DNA from: Sedimentisphaerales bacterium
GTDB lineage: Bacteria; Planctomycetota; Phycisphaerae; Sedimentisphaerales; Anaerohalosphaeraceae
NCBI GenBank assembly: GCA_028282905.1
Contig: JANQGW010000208.1
Location: forward strand, 1 to 36,698
Direction of reading: 5' to 3'
Length of the DNA stretch: 36,698 nt
Below are positions 32,350 through 36,698 of this stretch, piece after piece; the stretch's first letter is position 1, and each line of letters opens with the position of its first letter. The notes under the pieces were generated by a model, which was given only the letters and a program-made list of their open reading frames with translations, did not search any database and was not told the origin of the DNA. The position numbers and the translations under genes are program-made.

Positions 32350-32410
32350 GTCATTCCGAGCGAAGCCGAGGAATCTATTTAAACAGCCATCCCGACGTAG
32401 TCGGGATTCC
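32350..32410. repeat. Dispersed hairpin repeat (copy 2)
   Basis: Shares with 24031-24091 the order GTCATYCCGAGCG, GCCGAGG, ATCTATTTAAACAGCC and a CCCGAC/GTCGGG hairpin followed by ATTCC. The hairpin loop differs (GTA here, AAA there). Small frames with CLNRFLGFARND read from it on the minus strand are artefacts. Confidence 0.75.
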
Positions 32411-32440
32411 ATAATATAATATTGTCATTAATGTAAATTG

Positions 32441-32462
32441 TCATTCCCGCGATGGCGGGAAT
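32441..32462. repeat. REP-like palindrome variant (ATTCCCGC-GATG-GCGGGAAT)
   Basis: Same arms as the palindromes at 6488 and 34429 but with GATG in the loop instead of CTTC. It is directly adjacent to the dispersed hairpin repeat. Confidence 0.65.
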
Positions 32463-32528
32463 CCAGAGCGTTAGTTAACTGTTGTTTCTATAATTGTATT
32501 ATTCCAAGCCAGGCTTCGGCTAAAACAC

Positions 32529-33263
32529 ATGAATAAAAATCCTATTAATCCCGTTAATCCTGTCGAAAAAAGGAACACCAAGCGTTCATACCGTACTTTT
32601 GTTCACAAAGAAGCCGAATTCCGCATCTGCTGCGACGCCTATGAAACCGTTACGCTGGAAATCATCCGCCAGCGGAAAATACTGGAAGACTATATCGTCC
32701 GCCATCCAGAATTTCAAACATCGCTGACACCCATTGAATTAAAACCCGACGCCCCGCTGTCAGCCCGGCGAATGGCTCATGCCGCCGAACGGGTCGGCAT
32801 CGGCCCGATGGCCGCCGTCGCGGGCACCATGGCTCAGCTTGCCGTCGAAGCCGCAATTGATAGCGGAGTCAAAGAAGCCATCGTCGAAAACGGCGGCGAC
32901 ATTTACCTGCATTCAGCCGAACCGGTCACCATCGGCCTGTTTTCCGGCGGCGACAAGACCGTCAATAAACTCGCCTTTGCCATAGAACCACAGGACATGC
33001 CGCTGGCGATCTGCTCGTCGTCGGGCCTTATGGGCCACTCACAGAGTTTCGGCCAATGCGACCTGGCAACCGTCGTTGCCAAAGACGCCGCTCTCGCCGA
33101 CGCCGCCGCGACACAAGCCGCCAACAACGTCAAAACCGTCAAAGACATCGAGCCAACCCTCAACAAAATAGCCGACATCAAAGGCATCAACGGCATCCTC
33201 ATTGTGAAAGACAGAAAAATCGGTCTGAGTGGTCAGTTGCCACAGTTGGTTAAAATGACTTAA
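32529..33263 (+). CDS. UPF0280 (COG2122) ApbE-like protein, homocysteine pathway
   Basis: 244-residue protein of COG2122, an ApbE-like fold. In anaerobes it is found next to COG1900 and NIL-ferredoxin genes and has been linked to the same homocysteine route. Typical segments are SARRMAHAAERVGIGPMAAVAGTMAQ, VENGGDIYL, CSSSGLMGHSQSFGQCDL and AAATQAANNV. The only usable in-frame start is ATG 32529, without a clear Shine-Dalgarno. Residues 3-12 (NPINPVNPVE region) come from a 9-base tandem repeat, so the N-terminus departs from the family. It sits 301 bases after the ferredoxin gene. Confidence 0.88.
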   Translation: MNKNPINPVNPVEKRNTKRSYRTFVHKEAEFRICCDAYETVTLEIIRQRKILEDYIVRHPEFQTSLTPIELKPDAPLSARRMAHAAERVGIGPMAAVAGTMAQLAVEAAIDSGVKEAIVENGGDIYLHSAEPVTIGLFSGGDKTVNKLAFAIEPQDMPLAICSSSGLMGHSQSFGQCDLATVVAKDAALADAAATQAANNVKTVKDIEPTLNKIADIKGINGILIVKDRKIGLSGQLPQLVKMT

Positions 33264-33311
33264 CGCTTGCCCAGTTCTCTAACGAGGAAATAATCGAGGG
33301 CTATATTCCAC

Positions 33312-33662
33312 TCACCATTCTCGCCATTCCTCTGTAATATCTTCATCATTATCGTAACCCAGTAAAGCACTGACTCTGATAATGTACTCGCAAATGTCCT
33401 CGCGTTGGTCAGTCTCTATCAGATCGTAACCGACAGCCTTATTTAACGTATTCAACTGTAATACCGCAGTCTTTACACAATCCAGGAAAACTTCTTTATC
33501 TTTTGCCTGAGATGCATTGTCACTATATGATTCCAATAAATTCTGGCATTCTTCAACATCAACCTTTGTATAGCTGACATCTTCATCAGTCATGAAATCC
33601 AGCATTTCTGTAACAATAGAATTCATCAAAGATTTTAGTTCGGCATTATCTCTGATAGGCAT
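33312..33662 (-). CDS. Hypothetical acidic protein
   Basis: 116-residue, acidic, probably helical cytoplasmic protein with no recognised family. ATG 33662 has TTGGAGA seven bases upstream; the upstream TTG that could extend it by four residues is part of that ribosome site. The gene is AT-richer than the homocysteine genes. It is convergent with UPF0280 and separated by 48 bases. Size and acidity recall small immunity-type proteins, but nothing nearby supports that. Confidence 0.6.
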   Translation of the reverse strand: MPIRDNAELKSLMNSIVTEMLDFMTDEDVSYTKVDVEECQNLLESYSDNASQAKDKEVFLDCVKTAVLQLNTLNKAVGYDLIETDQREDICEYIIRVSALLGYDNDEDITEEWREW

Positions 33663-33871
33663 ACAAGTCTCCAAGAAATATTCAACATCAAATAATCATC
33701 AGTATTCTAAACCTAAATCTCGACATTGAAAAGTGAAAACATAAATTTCTGTGTCATTCGGTGGTTTAAAAAAGTGTGTTAATTTTGGGAAAATTCGGCT
33801 ATACTGGGCGCAAGTATCCGGAAATAGATATCTAACAAACAGAATACTTAAAACAACAAGGACAGTTGGAG

Positions 33872-34357
33872 ATGGACTCAAAAGTAAGCTATATCAAATT
33901 CAGATATTTTCATCTATTTGCATTTCTCTTTGTGATGATAACTATCTTTGCCGTAAAAACACTGACTTCTCTCCCACCAGCGGACATCTTCGATGAAATT
34001 ATCACAGAAAAAGTCGTTAACTCCTGCTGCAATCACAGAATGCCGTACACAATCACATGCGAGCAAAAAACATTTAAACTGGAATACAGAGTTGACTTTG
34101 AGCGTAACCGGAAAACCGAAGACTTTACTGCGGCAGTCATTATCACAATTCAACCCGGATGCTTTATCAACCCGGGCAGCGGTCTCGTCATGGGGCCAAA
34201 CGGCGGCGCTGAAACTCGGTCAGAAACAACTGCCGATAAAAAACACGATATTATTGTTCAGCAATACAGCAGTATGGACACCATCTCCTCGCCAATTTTG
34301 TCGGCAGAGAAACTCGCCAACAAACTAAGCCGGCTCTACAGCGAACACTCCGAATAA
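33872..34357 (+). CDS. Hypothetical membrane-anchored protein
   Basis: 161-residue protein. A hydrophobic segment at about 14-30 (FHLFAFLFVMITIFAVKTL) follows a short basic N-terminus and looks like an uncleaved anchor, with the rest outside the cytoplasm. The outer part has a CC pair (NSCCNH) and a glycine-rich GSGLVMGPNGG. No family was recognised. ATG 33872 has AAGGA nine bases upstream. It is divergent from the preceding hypothetical gene and similarly AT-rich. Confidence 0.6.
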   Translation: MDSKVSYIKFRYFHLFAFLFVMITIFAVKTLTSLPPADIFDEIITEKVVNSCCNHRMPYTITCEQKTFKLEYRVDFERNRKTEDFTAAVIITIQPGCFINPGSGLVMGPNGGAETRSETTADKKHDIIVQQYSSMDTISSPILSAEKLANKLSRLYSEHSE

Positions 34358-34384
34358 TACCTGTTGTGATAAAAACTCACGCAA

Positions 34385-34453
34385 TTGTCATACCGGGCTT
34401 GACCCGGTATCCAGTGCAAAACATCTGGATTCCCGCCTTCGCGGGAATGACAA
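34385..34453. repeat. Composite palindromic element (TTGTCAT ... ATGACAA)
   Basis: The outer ends TTGTCAT and ATGACAA are an inverted repeat. Inside are two hairpins, ACCGGG-CTTGA-CCCGGT and CCCGC-CTTC-GCGGG, and a CCAG/CTGG pair. Half of it equals the REP-like unit at 6488. The layout resembles a REP doublet or a small MITE. Confidence 0.65.
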
Positions 34454-34493
34454 TCATGAAAACGCATAAGAATAAAACACAATACGTATAATA

Positions 34494-34526
34494 CAAAAAA
34501 ACAGCCTTAACAAACGCCAAGGCTGT
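34494..34526 (-). terminator. Intrinsic terminator of the GH112 gene
   Basis: ACAGCCTT (34501-34508) and AAGGCTGT (34519-34526) form an 8-bp stem with a ten-base loop. On the minus strand it is followed by a T run, 40 bases after the GH112 stop. Confidence 0.75.
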
Positions 34527-34565
34527 TTTCATTCTTATTTCTCGATAATCGAAAATCTTTACCGG

Positions 34566-36629
34566 TTACGCATCTTTCATTGAAAACCATTTCATCTCGT
34601 ACGGTTTCAGGTTGACCGTAATTTGTTCACCTTCCGGCGTGGAGATGACTGTTTCCTGCGACGCGTCAACATTGTTGACTACTGCAAACTTACCCGTCTC
34701 CGGATACGCTGCACAATCGGTGTTCAGGTTTGAACTGAACCACTGCTTAAGCTGGTCTTCCTTGCCGGCGGCCCAGAACAGCACCCGGTGCAGCAGTCGC
34801 GAATTGTCAATACTGTACGGCAGCCCGGCCATATACACGCCGCGTCCGCTGCCGAACTCATTGGCCGCCAGGTGAATATGCAGCCCGTCGGATTTGGTCT
34901 TGAGCACCTCGGTGTTCTCAGAATCACAGAAGACATAACTGTTTTCCGTTCCGAAATCGAAGGCGTCGAACGCGTCATCCGTAATAAAGTGTTTTTCGGG
35001 AATGTCAAACTTTTTCGCCGCGGTCATCACGCTGCAGCCGACCTCTTTTTCGACGCCCATCACATCAGCCAACTGGAAGTAGCGTCCCTGATGCGGATAC
35101 GCCGTCGGGCCGATATTACCGGCAAAGCCGCCGCCGTTATAAACCCATTCACGAATCGCCGAAACAACCGTCTCATTGCCCCAATGATGCCCGCCGCTCC
35201 AGGCGGTGCCGTCTTCGCCGTCATTGATCAGCACGTTGATATCGGCCGGCACACCGTTCTGCTCAATCTCGCTGAGACTCAGGAAACGCACCTCAACCGG
35301 CAGCCCAGACAGACACTCCAGCAGATTCGAACCGGCCACTGCGACCACGTCCGGCCGCTTGACGAAGAATTTCTGGTCACAGCCGAAATTGTTCAGCCAT
35401 GAACGCCACTTGCCCCACGCATTCAGCACGCCGACCACAACAGGCCCGGTAAAGGGGCGGGTTTTCTGCGAATACTCCTTGATGGTTCGGAACTCATCGC
35501 AAAGGCTCTCCACTTGGGTCACAAACTCGGGGAATTTCGCCGCCAGACTCAGATAGCCGCCGTAACCAATCCGGTCGATCGGCTTGCGAAGCATCGCCCG
35601 GCGAATCTTCACCCAGTTACTGACCGACTCAGAAAGCGGATCGCCCCCTTCGCAGAACACATCGGGGAAAAAGTACGGATACAGACGGATTTCCTTGATC
35701 TCGTCATTGGGCGAGTCGGCCAGCCTTCGCAGTGCAACACCGTCTTCGGCGGCACCGACGTTGATGTCGATGCCCATTTTCGAAAACTCATCGCTGTAGG
35801 GTTCGGTCCCGACCCAGTGGTCGCCCTGAAACATCGCGGCTTTCTTGCCGGCGGCGTGAACCTTATCGACCAGCTCTTTGCCGAATTCAATCACGAATCG
35901 GTGAATAAACTGCATCCAGTCCAGGTACTGCTGTGTCGGCACACGATGCGTCGCGTTATAAAAACCCTGATCCACAAAGTCTTCACTGGTCAGCCGATAG
36001 CCGTATTCTTTCTCAAAATCATCCAGTGCCTCGACCGTGACGGTATCCATATAACCCACCCAGTCACGGTATTTATCCACGCCGTGCTTATCGGAATCCA
36101 GCACAAAATGATATGCCAGCGTCGTCAGACGCACCACATCGGTATGCGGGTGCTCCTCCAGCCAGTTATCGAAAAATCCCATCAGGTGCTCCCGCGCTTC
36201 CGCATGATACGGCTCGGTACTGACCACGTGCTCACAGGTCCAGTTATTGGAGATGTGATTGTACATCGAGGTCGAATCCCAAATCTGATACACCATGAAA
36301 TTGACTGTGTAAGTATGGAACTTTTTGGCGTTTTGAACCGTCACCAGCCCCGTCTCGGCGTCAAACTGCCAGTCCGAAACCGGCACTTCCTGGCCCGTCG
36401 TCCGGTCAAAGACCTGCCAGCGGTCCTTCGGATCATGGTTAGTGTCGATCTCGTATTTTTCACGAAAATAGTTGGCCATCGGGTCAATCTGAACCGTCTC
36501 CGACATTGCGGTGACATATTCTGACATCAAAAATTTCTGCGGCAGCTTGTCCCAGTTCTCACGGGGTCACTTCTGGTCCGCACGAACCAGGCAGATCGTC
36601 GAATAGACATCCAGCCACATATCGATCAG
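34566..36629 (-). pseudogene. lnpA: GH112 galacto-N-biose/lacto-N-biose phosphorylase, 5' end disrupted
   Basis: Phosphorolyses Gal-beta-1,3-GlcNAc or -GalNAc to galactose 1-phosphate. The body is clear: DRWQVFDRTTGQEVP, VVRLTTLAYHFVLD, RALDDFEKEYGYRL-like, AMFQGDHWVGTEPY, LYPYFFPDVFCEGGDP (likely acid residue), GYGGYLSLAAKFPEFV, GRYFQLADVMGVE and GRGVYMAGLPYS. The frame is open from a TTG at 36530 (654 residues), but homology continues upstream: LPQKFLMSEYV is preceded by PRENWDK, a TGA at 36567-36569, then DVYSTICLVRADQK. A tryptophan codon (TGG) is expected at the TGA. At 36629/36630 the sequence switches strand. The gene may be intact in the cell if these are assembly errors. Confidence 0.9.
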
Positions 36630-36698
36630 TGGGGCTGCAATATTATTCGTGACAGCGACGGTACCGCGTTGTCGCCCGAACTGATCGATATGGGGCTG
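36612..36698. repeat. Fold-back inverted repeat at the window end
   Basis: Bases 36612-36629 and 36681-36698 are inverted copies (18 bases, one mismatch) around a 51-base segment. Reading the gene across the arm shows that the segment is inverted relative to the GH112 reading frame. Confidence 0.85.
36630..36698 (+). pseudogene. Inverted N-terminal fragment of the GH112 gene
   Basis: On the plus strand this reads WGCNIIRDSDGTALSPELID followed by MGL. It is the N-terminal GH112 motif (W-G-x-x-x-x-R-D-S-D-G-T) that should lie just before MWLDVYST on the minus strand. It stands in opposite orientation to the rest of the gene. Confidence 0.85.

Larger units (their letters stand above)
32228..32528. 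other. Repeat-rich spacer with terminator-like hairpin
   Basis: 301 bases between the ferredoxin and UPF0280 genes. It begins with GCGGGCG-TCT-CGCCCGC, a strong hairpin 5-10 bases after the stop. It is followed by the dispersed hairpin repeat (copy 2) and a palindromic REP-like unit. No gene was found. Confidence 0.55.

Noticed and set aside
32224..32412. 62-codon minus-strand frame (MESRLRRDGCLNRFLGF)
   Set aside because: Translation of a dispersed repeat; a similar frame arises from the copy at 23992-24174.
35514..36524. 336-codon open frame on the plus strand
   Set aside because: It is the shadow of the GH112 gene, with no recognisable domain.
36567..36569. UGA recoding to tryptophan or selenocysteine
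   Set aside because: Other genes here end at TGA (for example the first partial gene and thiF), the expected residue is an ordinary tryptophan, and no SECIS-like element was recognised. A sequence error or mutation is simpler.
1..36698. tRNA or rRNA genes
   Set aside because: No cloverleaf with a TTCRANNC arm and flanking acceptor stem was seen; the GGTTCAAAGGG-like match near 7480 belongs to the TPP riboswitch region.

Overview
The window looks like one end of a contig from an anaerobic planctomycete of the Phycisphaerae/Sedimentisphaerales type. This is inferred from gene content, not from a marker gene. The pointers are: a PEP-CTERM surface protein; GH95 and GH112 glycan genes together with a UroD-family protein; an oxygen-independent thiazole pathway (ThiH); the COG1900 / NIL-ferredoxin / COG2122 homocysteine genes otherwise known from anaerobes; and many degenerate intergenic repeats. 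No tRNA, rRNA or CRISPR array was seen.

Layout. 1-3045 (+): the tail of an unidentified gene, then a tightly coupled NodI/NodJ-type ABC exporter and an ADP-ribosylglycohydrolase. 3087-7600 (-): a FAD oxidoreductase, then thiF-thiS-thiG-thiH behind a promoter, TPP riboswitch and intrinsic terminator. 7654-10600 (-): rpoN and a GT1 glycosyltransferase, with a probable sigma-54 site upstream of rpoN. 10710-12407 (-): rpmI-rplT-pheS. 12591-18659: a sugar cassette of MFS porter, UroD-family protein and GH95 lipoprotein, with a divergent AraC regulator. 18737-21326 (-): infC (AUU start) and thrS. The cassette therefore splits the common bacterial thrS-infC-rpmI-rplT-pheS order, and each half has its own sigma-70-like promoter.

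21652-25209: a PEP-CTERM protein, a HAD phosphatase, an FHA protein and rlmN, separated by repeat-rich spacers. 25316-30447 (-): a probable operon of P-type Ca2+-ATPase, quinone oxidoreductase, sulfotransferase, DUF5063 protein and a small coiled-coil protein. 30621-33263 (+): the homocysteine (sulfide assimilation) genes. 33312-34357: two AT-richer hypothetical genes. 34566 to the end: a GH112 galacto/lacto-N-biose phosphorylase. Its N-terminal coding sequence folds back onto the opposite strand at 36629/36630 and carries an in-frame TGA, which suggests a contig-end artefact or a real inversion.

Working together: ThiFSGH make the thiamin thiazole under TPP feedback. The three sulfur genes probably make homocysteine from sulfide. 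GH95 and GH112 suggest use of fucosylated, galacto-N-biose or lacto-N-biose type glycans. The strongest signal not explained by genes is a set of intergenic stretches phased at 7 bp, usually as four heptads, each locus with its own consensus word.
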